Notes under the pieces: model-generated
Databases searched by the model: none
The model's input: only the letters and a program-made list of their open reading frames with translations
What the model was told of the DNA's origin: nothing
Translations under genes and position numbers: made by a program
Part shown: piece by piece, positions 1-7,728 of the stretch
Numbering within the stretch: the stretch's first letter is position 1
Layout of the letters: each line of letters begins with the position of its first letter
DNA from: Prevotella sp.
GTDB taxonomy: Bacteria > Bacteroidota > Bacteroidia > Bacteroidales > Dysgonomonadaceae
Assembly (NCBI GenBank): GCA_031285625.1
Contig: JAITVV010000062.1
Location: forward strand, 1 to 47,070
Length of the DNA stretch: 47,070 nt
Direction: 5' to 3'

Positions 1-3
1 TCT

Positions 4-90
4 TTGTTGTCATCCTGAGGAACGAAGGATCTCTTTCCTTTTTTCCTTGACAAATGGGTCGGGATGCTTCCTTCGTCAGCATGACAAAGC
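4..90. repeat. Imperfect inverted repeat (REP/MITE-like)
   Basis: Two arms face each other. The left arm, about 8-29, contains TCATCCTGAGGAACGAAGGA. The right arm, about 66-88, reads on the other strand as TCATGCTGAC followed by GAAGGA. The spacer is T-rich. The arms match except for a few bases inserted in the left one, so the transcript could fold into a long hairpin. Motifs of the form TCATCCTGA...CGAAGGATCT are familiar as dispersed intergenic repeats in Bacteroidota and other genomes. I see one copy here and cannot prove dispersal. Confidence 0.5.
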
Positions 91-226
91 CATCTGTAAG
101 TAAACATGAAAACAAAAAAGTGATAAAAGTGACATGTTTATGTCTATTTTTTATTGTTACCTTTTTATGTTATACTGTTATTATAATAGATAAATTTAGT
201 GTAGGAATGTGAGTCTTTGCAGATAG

Positions 227-2227
227 TTACCATCTGAGTATAATACGTTCTCCAAGTTCCTTTGCCAGAATCTTTTTTATTTCTTCAAACTCTTTTATCT
301 TTTGCATGAGTTCAATGGCGCCATCCCAGTCTCCGGCTTTTTGCTTCTGCTCCATCTCAGTTTTTATATCTTTTATCTGTTTTGAGATGTGTGCATCCTT
401 TAGCTCGGTAACTGCACGTGGAACATTTTTCCACAAATGCTTTTCTTCTGCCAAAGGAGTATCTTCCTTTTTTATATTTTCACCAAACTGCTTTATATGC
501 ACTTTGCTCAACTCATATCTATCGCTCATAATCTCAGCAGCAAGTTTACTTACTTGTGCATCAGTATGGGCGAGGAAGTAGCGGCTGGGATTGAATGTCT
601 CGTTAAGTGACTGCTCGATAGCTTCCTCCAGTATTGTCTTATATAGAGGGTTTGTAAACCAGAAACCATCCCGTTGGAGGTCAAATTTTACCCAGTCTAT
701 TACTGTTGTCGGCATATCTCCTGTTACAGTATTATTTTCTCCCCCTTCAAGCACAATCTCCATACCATAACGGATAATGAAATATAAGATGGCCAGTTCG
801 AACTTATCGATATTTGTTCGTTTTACAATGGCTTTTTCTGATCTGATTATAGGTTGGGACAAATCAACATTGACTGCAGACATCTCCGGCGCTATTCTTT
901 GTAGAGGTGCTTTTTCCAGGTGGGCCAGTCTTTTTTTATTAACTTCCTGTATCAGTATGCGTTCGTCAATATCCAATAATATACTGCAATCTTTGATATA
1001 TACGCTACGGATAATATTGTCCGGTATAACTGATATACTACTTACAATATCTGTGATCAGGTTAGCCCGTTTGATTGGGTCATTACCTGCTTCATCCAGC
1101 AGTAGTTTTGTTTTGAAGCGAATAAAATCTACCTCATGTTCCTTGATATACTTTGTAAGAGATTCGGCATTCTGTTTGCGTGCAAATGAATCCGGATCTT
1201 CTCCGTCGGGAAGCAGGACAACTTTTATGTTCATACCGTCTTCCAGCAAAAGATCGATTCCTCTCAAAGCTGCTTTTATTCCGGCAGCGTCGCCATCATA
1301 AATAACGGTTACATTCTCTGTAAACCTGTGGATAAGTCTAATCTGTCCATGTGTGAGGGCCGTACCTGATGAAGCCACTACATTCTCTATCCCTGCCTGA
1401 TGCATAGAGATCACATCGGTATATCCTTCGACTAGATAACAGCAATCGTTTTTTGTAATAGCTTGCTTGGCAAAATAGATACCATATAATTCATTCCCTT
1501 TGTGATATATTTCACTTTCCGGAGAATTGATATATTTTCCTGTATTTTCTGCTTTTTTTAAGATGCGACCACCAAAAGCAATAACTTTTCCTGATAAAGT
1601 ATGCACTGGAAACATCACGCGCCCTCGAAAACGGTCGATCAGCGCATTGTTATGCTCACTTTTTATGGTGAGTCCTGTCTTTATCAGGTAATCTTCTTTG
1701 TAGCCATTCCTGATAGCTTCCTGACTGAATGCATCTTTTTGCTCGAGACTGTAGCCTAACTGGAATTTTTGGATAATGTCTTCTCTGAAACCTCTTTCCT
1801 TGAAGTAACTTAATCCGACCGATTTTCCTTCTATATGCTCATGCAGCATATTCATAAAGTGGGTACGGGCAAAGTCATTAAGGATAAAAAGACTCTCTCT
1901 CTCGTTGTAAGCATGTTTTTGCTCATCGGTAAGTTCCCGTTCCTGTATCTCTATATTGTATTTTTTTGCCAGATATTTTAATGCTTCATAATATGACAAT
2001 TGTTCATGTTTCATTATGAAGTGTACGGCAGTGCCTCCTTCGCCACAGGCAAAACATTTACATATATTCTTTGCTGGCGAAACATAAAAAGAAGGAGTCT
2101 TATCTGTATGGAAAGGGCATAAACCGACATAATTTATCCCTCTGCGTTTGAGTGTAACATACTGGGATACCACATCAACTATTTGTGCGGCATCCATTAT
2201 ACGGTCTATGGTAAGTTGGTCTATCAT
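227..2227 (-). CDS. dnaG: DNA primase DnaG
   Basis: DnaG synthesises the RNA primers for chromosome replication and works with the replicative helicase DnaB. The N-terminal CHC2 zinc finger is intact, with C37, H40, C58 and C61. It is followed by the primase core and a TOPRIM domain with the acidic motif VEGYTD at about residue 270. The C-terminal third is less conserved, as expected for the helicase-binding region. At 666 residues the length is normal for a bacterial DnaG. The start ATG fits the first conserved residues (MIDQLTIDRI). The gene is divergent from dsbD across 229 bases, and no partner gene follows it in this window. Confidence 0.97.
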   Translation of the reverse strand: MIDQLTIDRIMDAAQIVDVVSQYVTLKRRGINYVGLCPFHTDKTPSFYVSPAKNICKCFACGEGGTAVHFIMKHEQLSYYEALKYLAKKYNIEIQERELTDEQKHAYNERESLFILNDFARTHFMNMLHEHIEGKSVGLSYFKERGFREDIIQKFQLGYSLEQKDAFSQEAIRNGYKEDYLIKTGLTIKSEHNNALIDRFRGRVMFPVHTLSGKVIAFGGRILKKAENTGKYINSPESEIYHKGNELYGIYFAKQAITKNDCCYLVEGYTDVISMHQAGIENVVASSGTALTHGQIRLIHRFTENVTVIYDGDAAGIKAALRGIDLLLEDGMNIKVVLLPDGEDPDSFARKQNAESLTKYIKEHEVDFIRFKTKLLLDEAGNDPIKRANLITDIVSSISVIPDNIIRSVYIKDCSILLDIDERILIQEVNKKRLAHLEKAPLQRIAPEMSAVNVDLSQPIIRSEKAIVKRTNIDKFELAILYFIIRYGMEIVLEGGENNTVTGDMPTTVIDWVKFDLQRDGFWFTNPLYKTILEEAIEQSLNETFNPSRYFLAHTDAQVSKLAAEIMSDRYELSKVHIKQFGENIKKEDTPLAEEKHLWKNVPRAVTELKDAHISKQIKDIKTEMEQKQKAGDWDGAIELMQKIKEFEEIKKILAKELGERIILRW

Positions 2228-2456
2228 TTTGCTACCACGAAAGTAATAAAAATATCTTGATACAGCTATTGGTTAACCTTTGTTGAATGGTTAAGAAAGG
2301 TTAGTGGCTTACATTAAGTGATTTCGGAATTCTATCAAAACTTATTAATTGATATTCCTAATTATTCAAAAAAGCCATATCCTTATTCACAATGTATACG
2401 CTCTTTTTCTTAACTTTGGCTTTCTTATTAAATAACCATCGATATAGATACTTTTT
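2228..2456. other. Divergent dnaG/dsbD intergenic region
   Basis: This spacer must hold the promoters of both flanking genes. An 8-base inverted repeat, TAACCTTT at 2274-2281 and AAAGGTTA at 2296-2303, lies about 50 bases upstream of dnaG and could be an operator or part of the dnaG promoter. The dsbD promoter candidate is listed separately. No small gene is visible. Confidence 0.35.
2411..2418 (+). promoter_or_regulatory. Promoter -7 box for dsbD
   Basis: TAACTTTG matches the Bacteroidota -7 consensus TAnnTTTG and lies about 40 bases before the dsbD start. No good TTTG -33 box is visible at the usual distance, so the call rests on the -7 box alone. Confidence 0.4.
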
Positions 2457-4487
2457 ATGAAAAAAATAGTATTACTGATTCTATCACTTATTGCAATAAC
2501 GGCGGTTCAGGCCCAGGAACCAACCTCATGGACAGTAAAACTGGTAGATAAAGGAAATAGTGAAGTAGAACTGACTGCTTCGTTTCGTATAGACCCTACA
2601 TGGCATATATTTGATATTACTATCCCTGATAACGGGCCAATGCCAACTACTATTTCAATAGATAATCTGAAAGGGGCGACCAAAGTAGGGAATCTAAAAG
2701 TTGTAAATTCCAAGTTGAAGAGGAAATATGATGAAATATTTCAGATGGAATACGGCTATTATGAAAATCAGGCCACATTTGTTCAAACCCTTAAAATAAC
2801 CGATAAGGCCGCATTTGTGCTCGAAGGAGACCTTCGTGGGCAGGTATGCAGTGAAATTGACGGGCAGTGTATTCCTATAAAAGTAGGTCTGGATTTTAAA
2901 TCTAAAGATTTGCCTGCTACAGTAGTTGCTGCGGGTGGAACAGCAACAGAAAATATATCCGCAACAGATACTCCGGGTTTGATTGCTGTTGACTCTCTTG
3001 CATTATCAGCACCCGAAACGTCTGCAAATGTAAGTAATGAGACCCTTTGGACTCCGGTAGTAGACAAGATGAAACCATATGGCGCTGAAGATAATGCTTC
3101 AGAGTCTTTATTCTGGATTTTCCTTGGAGGATTTGGAGGTGGATTGATTGCTTTACTTACACCTTGTGTATGGCCTATGATTCCAATGACTGTAAGTTTC
3201 TTTTTGAAACGTAATAAGAAAAATAAAGGCAAAGCAATAAAGGATGCTGTAACATATGGTTTGGGAATTATATTGATATATGTTGCTTTAGGATTAATAA
3301 TAACTGCCGTGTTTGGTGCAAGTGCGTTAAATGATTTGGCTACGAGTGCTATATTCAATTTATTGTTCTTTGCTTTACTGGTCGTATTTGCTATATCGTT
3401 TTTTGGTGCTTTTGAAATGGTATTACCATCATCCTGGACTAACAAGATGGACCAGAAAGCTGATTCTACTACAGGGATTATCAGTATTTTCTTTATGGCA
3501 TTTACATTGGCTCTGGTGTCATTCTCCTGTACAGGGCCTATTATAGGTACACTATTAGTACAGGCAGCGGGGTCGGGTAGTATCGTTGCCCCTGCGATCG
3601 GGATGTTCGGATTTGCTGTTGCATTAGCTATACCATTCTCCCTGTTTGCAATTTTCCCATCCTGGCTCGAAAGTATGCCAAAATCCGGAGGATGGCTTAA
3701 CTCGGTGAAGGTGGTATTAGGTTTCCTTGAGTTGGCTCTAGCCCTTAAATTCTTGTCTGTTGCCGATCTGGCTTATGGTTGGGGGATTTTAGACCGCGAA
3801 GTATTCCTTGTATTATGGATTGCTATTTTTACTCTGTTGGGTGTTTATCTGTTAGGAAAACTAAAATTGCCACATGATAGCGATTTAAAACATGTGTCAG
3901 TTCCGCGTTTGTTTATGGCAATTATATCATTTGCTTTTGCAATATATATGGTTCCTGGATTGTGGGGTGCACCGTTGAAAGCAATCAGTGCTTTTTCTCC
4001 ACCTCTTAACACACAGGATTTTAATCTGTATAAAGGTGAGGTACATGCCAAGTTTGACGATTATGAGGCCGGAATGGAATATGCCCGTAAAAACAATAAG
4101 CCTGTGATGATAGATTTTTCCGGTTATGGTTGTGTAAACTGTAGGAAAATGGAAGCTGCAGTATGGACGGATGTTCGTGTGAAACAAATACTGGAAAATG
4201 ACTATGTGCTGATTACTCTTATGGTAGATGATAAGAAAAGCCTGCCGGAAGTAATAGAAGTACAAGAAAATGGTAAAACATCAAAACTTAAAACCATAGG
4301 GGATAAGTGGAGTTATCTGCAACGGCATAAATTTGGTACTAATTCTCAGCCGTATTATGTATTGCTGGATAGTAAAGGAGAACCTATTGGTCCATACTAT
4401 GTATATGATGAAGATGTACCTAAATATCTTGATTTTCTGAATATAGGTCTCAATAACTTTAAGAAAGTAAAAGAAGAAGTAAAATAA
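2457..4487 (+). CDS. Thiol:disulfide interchange protein, DsbD family
   Basis: Proteins of this family carry electrons from cytoplasmic thioredoxin across the inner membrane to keep periplasmic thiols reduced. The order is a signal peptide (ends near VQAQ, residue 20), an N-terminal periplasmic DsbD-like domain (about 25-150), a linker, a CcdA-like membrane domain of about eight helices (about 215-510), and a C-terminal thioredoxin-like domain. The membrane cysteine pair is C237 (LTPCVWPM) and C358 (SCTGP). The thioredoxin active site is C559-V-N-C562. All three redox regions are therefore intact, although the N-terminal cysteine pair of Escherichia coli DsbD is not obvious. The closely following mazG may be cotranscribed despite a hairpin between them. 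Confidence 0.92.
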   Translation: MKKIVLLILSLIAITAVQAQEPTSWTVKLVDKGNSEVELTASFRIDPTWHIFDITIPDNGPMPTTISIDNLKGATKVGNLKVVNSKLKRKYDEIFQMEYGYYENQATFVQTLKITDKAAFVLEGDLRGQVCSEIDGQCIPIKVGLDFKSKDLPATVVAAGGTATENISATDTPGLIAVDSLALSAPETSANVSNETLWTPVVDKMKPYGAEDNASESLFWIFLGGFGGGLIALLTPCVWPMIPMTVSFFLKRNKKNKGKAIKDAVTYGLGIILIYVALGLIITAVFGASALNDLATSAIFNLLFFALLVVFAISFFGAFEMVLPSSWTNKMDQKADSTTGIISIFFMAFTLALVSFSCTGPIIGTLLVQAAGSGSIVAPAIGMFGFAVALAIPFSLFAIFPSWLESMPKSGGWLNSVKVVLGFLELALALKFLSVADLAYGWGILDREVFLVLWIAIFTLLGVYLLGKLKLPHDSDLKHVSVPRLFMAIISFAFAIYMVPGLWGAPLKAISAFSPPLNTQDFNLYKGEVHAKFDDYEAGMEYARKNNKPVMIDFSGYGCVNCRKMEAAVWTDVRVKQILENDYVLITLMVDDKKSLPEVIEVQENGKTSKLKTIGDKWSYLQRHKFGTNSQPYYVLLDSKGEPIGPYYVYDEDVPKYLDFLNIGLNNFKKVKEEVK

Positions 4488-4490
4488 AAA

Positions 4491-4516
4491 AGAAAGCAGG
4501 TTAATCCCTGCTTTCT
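4491..4516 (+). terminator. Hairpin between dsbD and mazG
   Basis: AGAAAGCAGG and CCTGCTTTCT form a perfect 10-bp stem around the 6-base loop TTAATC. The T tract after it is weak, so it may only partly terminate or may protect the dsbD mRNA end. Confidence 0.6.
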
Positions 4517-4534
4517 CTAAATAGTATAAGCGGT

Positions 4535-5317
4535 ATGCATACAAAACAACAAAAGATGGAAGCCTTTGGACGGCTTCTTGATATAATGGATGAACTTCGA
4601 GTGAAATGTCCATGGGATGCTAAGCAAACAAACGAAAGCCTTAGAACAAATACGATAGAAGAAGTATATGAGCTCTGTGAGGCCATTATTCAGAATAGTG
4701 ATGAGGCAATAAAGAAAGAACTTGGGGATGTACTCTTACATGTTGTTTTCTATTCAAAGATAGGAGAGGAGAAAAGTACTTTTGATGTTGCAGATGTATG
4801 TAATGCCCTTTGTGATAAATTGATATTTCGTCACCCGCATGTTTTTGGAGACGATGTTGCTAAGACAGCCGGGGAAGTGGAGAAATCATGGGAACAAATA
4901 AAACTGAAAGAAAAGGGAGGTAACAAAACTATTCTTGAGGGAGTGCCTGCATCCTTACCATCTATAGCAAAAGCTCACCGTATACAAGATAAGGCCCGTA
5001 ATGCCGGATTTGACTGGGAAAAGAAGGAAGACGTATGGGATAAGGTTTCAGAAGAATTTCAGGAACTAAAAAGTGAAGTGTCAAAAATGGATGATGATAA
5101 GATGGAGGCTGAATTTGGCGATATGTTTTTTAGTCTGATCAATGCTGCCCGTTTATACAAGATCAATCCTGACAATGCATTGGAACGTACAAATCAAAAA
5201 TTTATACGGAGGTTTAATTATATAGAGCAGGAAGCTAAAAAAGAGAATAAGAGCCTCAAAGATATGACTCTTTCAGAAATGGATGCTTTGTGGAATCAGG
5301 CTAAGAATATGGAGTGA
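4535..5317 (+). CDS. mazG: Nucleoside triphosphate pyrophosphohydrolase MazG
   Basis: MazG hydrolyses (d)NTPs to the monophosphate and pyrophosphate, which cleans the nucleotide pool and, in E. coli, lowers ppGpp. The 260-residue protein has the two-domain all-alpha form. The N-terminal domain begins with KCPWDAKQT and carries the metal-binding EEVYE motif near residue 43. A second acidic helix, ELGDVLLHVVF, follows. The C-terminal domain repeats the pattern with EEFQEL and EFGDMFFSLINAARL (about 185-210). This is the usual length for the long MazG form. It stands 47 bases after dsbD in the same direction. Confidence 0.95.
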   Translation: MHTKQQKMEAFGRLLDIMDELRVKCPWDAKQTNESLRTNTIEEVYELCEAIIQNSDEAIKKELGDVLLHVVFYSKIGEEKSTFDVADVCNALCDKLIFRHPHVFGDDVAKTAGEVEKSWEQIKLKEKGGNKTILEGVPASLPSIAKAHRIQDKARNAGFDWEKKEDVWDKVSEEFQELKSEVSKMDDDKMEAEFGDMFFSLINAARLYKINPDNALERTNQKFIRRFNYIEQEAKKENKSLKDMTLSEMDALWNQAKNME

Positions 5318-5416
5318 GTATATCAAGCTATTTTCAGAAAATATTTTAATACCTGATTAAACTATTTCTATATATTCATGTCTGACTAATATAAACTAAT
5401 CAAACAACATAAGGTT

Positions 5417-5722
5417 ATGAAGTATATATTGACAATTATTATCCTGAGTACAATGATGTTTGTCTCCTGTGCATCAATGAGCAATCAGATGAATGCATCC
5501 AAAAACATGACTAAGGTCGAATTGAATATGACGAAGCAGGAGGTAACAAAGATTATGGGGAAAACATACGAAGTGGTTGGTAGCCGTAATACCCAGGAAG
5601 GATCGGAAGAAACGATCGGGTACCATGACGCTTATAATGATATCTATTTGCTTACATTCTTGAATGGAAAGTTAGTCGAATTTCACAAAGAGTGGTTGCC
5701 TAAAGGCACTCCTGTAAACTAA
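5417..5722 (+). CDS. Small lipoprotein with BamE/SmpA-like fold
   Basis: The 101-residue product starts with a lipoprotein signal (lipobox VSCAS, lipidated C18), so it should be anchored in an envelope membrane. The rest resembles the SmpA/OmlA (BamE-like) fold: an amphipathic helix with the phrase LNMTKQEVTKIMG (about 36-48), then beta strands ending with LLTFLNGKLVEFHKEW. In proteobacteria this fold occurs in an accessory protein of outer-membrane protein assembly, but many small lipoproteins share it and I do not claim that role here. The stop codon lies inside an exact 23-base tandem duplication. The strong hairpin that follows serves both this gene and the convergent one. Confidence 0.75.
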   Translation: MKYILTIIILSTMMFVSCASMSNQMNASKNMTKVELNMTKQEVTKIMGKTYEVVGSRNTQEGSEETIGYHDAYNDIYLLTFLNGKLVEFHKEWLPKGTPVN

Positions 5723-5756
5723 GACAAAGTATACCTGTAAACTAAGACAAAGTATA
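5711..5756 (+). repeat. 23-bp exact tandem duplication over a stop codon
   Basis: The unit begins CCTGTAAACTAAGAC and occurs twice without a mismatch, at 5711-5733 and 5734-5756. The first copy contains the last three codons and the TAA stop of the BamE-like lipoprotein gene. The second copy is non-coding. It looks like a recent slippage or repair event. Confidence 0.95.
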
Positions 5757-5761
5757 GAAAT

Positions 5762-5804
5762 AAAAAAGAAGGGTTGTATACTTTTACACAACCCTTCTTT
5801 TTTT
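5762..5804. terminator. Bidirectional terminator
   Basis: A 16-bp perfect stem (5762-5777 with 5788-5803) encloses a 10-base loop. It has A-rich and T-rich flanks on the two sides, so it can terminate both the lipoprotein gene on the plus strand and the convergent gene on the minus strand, whose stop codon begins at the last bases of the stem. Confidence 0.9.
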
Positions 5805-7171
5805 CATATATTTTTACTTGGTGGAATATATAGATCTTCAGGTTTAAGCTCACATTCTTTTATCATTTCTATTGAATATTCCATTTTTCCGATATTCGGA
5901 TCTGCATTATTAGTGCCAAATGTGAATTTAACACCTGATGCTTTAGCTTGTTTTATAAGTCTGGCAGATGGTATTTTATATCGATTATTTATTTCAAGTG
6001 CTACATTGTGTTTAACACAGGCATCCACGATTCTTTGCATCCTTTCTGTAGTCCATAAAGCTTCATATTCGGGCATTAACCGGTCGGGAATAAAGGTCGG
6101 ATTAACGAAGATATTGATAGGTTCGCTTGATATAATCGTTACAGCGCGATCTACAAGCATGTCCATAAATTGCTCTTTATCATCAACAAATGTTTCCTCA
6201 TCTATCCATATGCGTTGTCTGCGACCTTTGTTGTCTGTCCATGTAAGGGCATCAGTAAAGCGATAGTCAAATTTACTCATTGCCTCTTCTGTGAATAGTG
6301 TTAACCATTCGCGTCCTTCAGCCTGCATAGGCAGTAGAAATGGCTGATGTTGCATTGTATCAAGGAATGTATATATGTCTGCATCTTTTGTAACAGGAAA
6401 CTTTAACCCACAATTTGGGGCTATGCCATAAGTAATGCCATATTTACGCGAAACAGCAGCTGCCTGTGCTTTTGTCCAGCCCTCTTTGAGGTGTACATGG
6501 CTGTCTATAAGCGGGTAGTTTTCTTGCTGCAAACGGATTATATCATCATTCTGTTCATCAATATCAGTTGTGACTTTATTGTCTGCAGACAATGATTTTA
6601 TACTGATGTTTCGGAACTCTATAGGTGAATCAGAGTAACTTATAAAAGCCAGATTGCCTTTACTTAAAAATCGCCTTGCATATTTTTCTGTCCGATATGG
6701 TTTTTCAGGTTCAACATATTCTGTTACCCAAACATTGTTAATCCAAACATTGATAAGGTTACCGGATACCTGAATTTTTACAGGAAACCAATTATTATTA
6801 TCTGCTGTACGTTTGCCAAAATTACGGACAGCTGACAAACTACCCGATTTTCTCCATTCGGTGGGCTCTATATTGTTATTTATAAGTACTTCGTACCCTT
6901 TTGAACTTGGTTGGGAGCTATTGGTATGAAACCATATGCCAGCAATAGCACCATGGGAGGTATTGCACTCCAGTTCCAGTTCAAAATTTTTATATTCTTC
7001 ATTATATCCGGCTACAGATTCATTGCCGGATAACAGTAAGACACTGTCTTTTATCTGTGCATTATTCGTGAAAGTCCAGTCGGACGATTTACTTAGTATG
7101 TTCTTTTCACCTGTATTATCACAAGATAATAATAAGAATGGCAGAACAAGGAGTAGAATTAAATTTTTCAT
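5804..7171 (-). CDS. Lipoprotein with DUF1080-like and PHP/amidohydrolase-like domains
   Basis: The signal peptide ends in a lipobox (LLLSCDNTG, C17), so the 455-residue product is probably envelope-anchored. Residues about 25-195 form a beta-rich domain like DUF1080 (3-keto-disaccharide hydrolase, concanavalin-like fold). Residues about 215-450 begin with IDSHVHL, a metal-binding DxHxH-type motif (D223, H225, H227), and continue with a TIM-barrel-like pattern including EINNRYKIPSARLI and FTFGTNNAD, as in PHP or amidohydrolase enzymes. The fusion suggests a metal-dependent hydrolase acting on a sugar derivative, but the substrate is unknown. The gene is separated from the polysaccharide locus by rnpB and has its own promoter candidate. 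Confidence 0.75.
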   Translation of the reverse strand: MKNLILLLVLPFLLLSCDNTGEKNILSKSSDWTFTNNAQIKDSVLLLSGNESVAGYNEEYKNFELELECNTSHGAIAGIWFHTNSSQPSSKGYEVLINNNIEPTEWRKSGSLSAVRNFGKRTADNNNWFPVKIQVSGNLINVWINNVWVTEYVEPEKPYRTEKYARRFLSKGNLAFISYSDSPIEFRNISIKSLSADNKVTTDIDEQNDDIIRLQQENYPLIDSHVHLKEGWTKAQAAAVSRKYGITYGIAPNCGLKFPVTKDADIYTFLDTMQHQPFLLPMQAEGREWLTLFTEEAMSKFDYRFTDALTWTDNKGRRQRIWIDEETFVDDKEQFMDMLVDRAVTIISSEPINIFVNPTFIPDRLMPEYEALWTTERMQRIVDACVKHNVALEINNRYKIPSARLIKQAKASGVKFTFGTNNADPNIGKMEYSIEMIKECELKPEDLYIPPSKNI

Positions 7172-7199
7172 TGTGTTCTTTTTGTGTGCATTTATTTGT

Positions 7200-7231
7200 T
7201 AAAGGTATAACTTTGAAATAAAAAAGCCAAA
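7200..7231 (-). promoter_or_regulatory. Promoter of the DUF1080/PHP gene
   Basis: On the minus strand TTTG (complement of 7228-7231) is followed by 20 bases and then TACCTTTA (complement of 7200-7207), close to the Bacteroidota pair TTTG / TAnnTTTG. The start codon is about 30 bases downstream. The promoter overlaps the rnpB terminator. Confidence 0.55.
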
Positions 7232-7245
7232 TTTTTAATCTGGCT
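7216..7245 (-). terminator. rnpB terminator
   Basis: On the minus strand AGCCA and TGGCT (7241-7245 with 7225-7229) pair around an A/T-rich loop. A run of T (complement of the A run at 7219-7225) follows. The stem is short, so the call is moderate. Confidence 0.5.
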
Positions 7246-7274
7246 ATCTGATAATCAAGTTAGTAAAAATAAAA

Positions 7275-7621
7275 CAGTAAGCCTATAAGCCGGGTTCTGT
7301 ACCCCGAAAGGTGTTTGTCATTTATCTACACCCGCTGTCACCAACGGGCTCTAGCGACCTACCCCCCGACATCGGACGAGCAGCCCTACATGCGCCGGTA
7401 TACATGGTCTTACAACTTGCAAGTGGTACGGCTCTGTGTATTACTACACAGACCGGTGAGCTCTTACCTCACCTTTTCACCCTTACCCCGTTAGAGGCGG
7501 TTGTTTTCTGTTACCTTACTCTGCCCTCGCGAACAGCTTCCCATTAAGAAATACAATGCTCTGTGTTGCCCGGACTTTCCTCTTTCTGCCTTGCGACAGC
7601 CAGCGACAAACCGGCCTACTG
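7275..7621 (-). ncRNA. rnpB: RNase P RNA (M1 RNA)
   Basis: The catalytic RNA of RNase P matures the 5' ends of tRNAs. Read on the minus strand, the conserved 5' core GAGGAAAGTCCGGGC lies at about 7567-7581 and the conserved 3' segment ACAGAACCCGGCTTATAGG at about 7283-7301. The ends pair to close helix P1: CAGTAGGCC (complement of 7613-7621) with GGCTTACTG (complement of 7275-7283), with one G-U pair. I set the boundaries at P1, and a few bases more at either end are possible. About 347 nt is a normal bacterial type A length. It fills the only long gap without a protein gene in the window. Confidence 0.95.
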
Positions 7622-7631
7622 TAATAGGTTG

Positions 7632-7661
7632 TAAAGATACGATTAAAATATATTTTTTCAA
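7632..7661 (-). promoter_or_regulatory. rnpB promoter
   Basis: On the minus strand TTG (complement of 7659-7661) is followed by 19 bases and TATCTTTA (complement of 7632-7639), a near match to TAnnTTTG. The predicted transcript start falls within a few bases of the RNase P RNA 5' end. Confidence 0.6.
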
Positions 7662-7671
7662 TTTTATGCTT

Positions 7672-7703
7672 AAAATAAAAACGACAGGAATATTCTCCTG
7701 CCG
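7672..7703 (-). terminator. Terminator of the GH2 gene
   Basis: On the minus strand CGGCAGGA and TCCTGTCG pair over 8 bp (one G-U) around a 6-base loop, followed by TTTTTATTTT. It separates the beta-galactosidase transcript from rnpB. Confidence 0.75.
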
Positions 7704-7728
7704 CTCCTATCGTGTTTAAAAAAAGCAA

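Noticed and set aside
121-165. Shared words TGATAAAAGTG and TTGTTACCTTTT at 121-164 and at 22502-22530
   Set aside because: The spacing between the two words differs (32 versus 17 bases), and the words are AT-rich and promoter-like, so chance similarity is enough.
777-1301. Open frame of 174 codons on the plus strand inside dnaG
   Set aside because: It is antisense to a clearly conserved primase, has no family features and a low-complexity Ser/Ile-rich composition.
2783-3445. Open frame of 220 codons opposite dsbD
   Set aside because: The plus-strand DsbD protein is intact and conserved across it. The antisense product shows no recognisable domain.
7311-7728. Short open frames on both strands at the RNase P RNA and the GH2 terminator
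   Set aside because: The RNase P RNA core, P1 helix, promoter and terminator explain the region fully.
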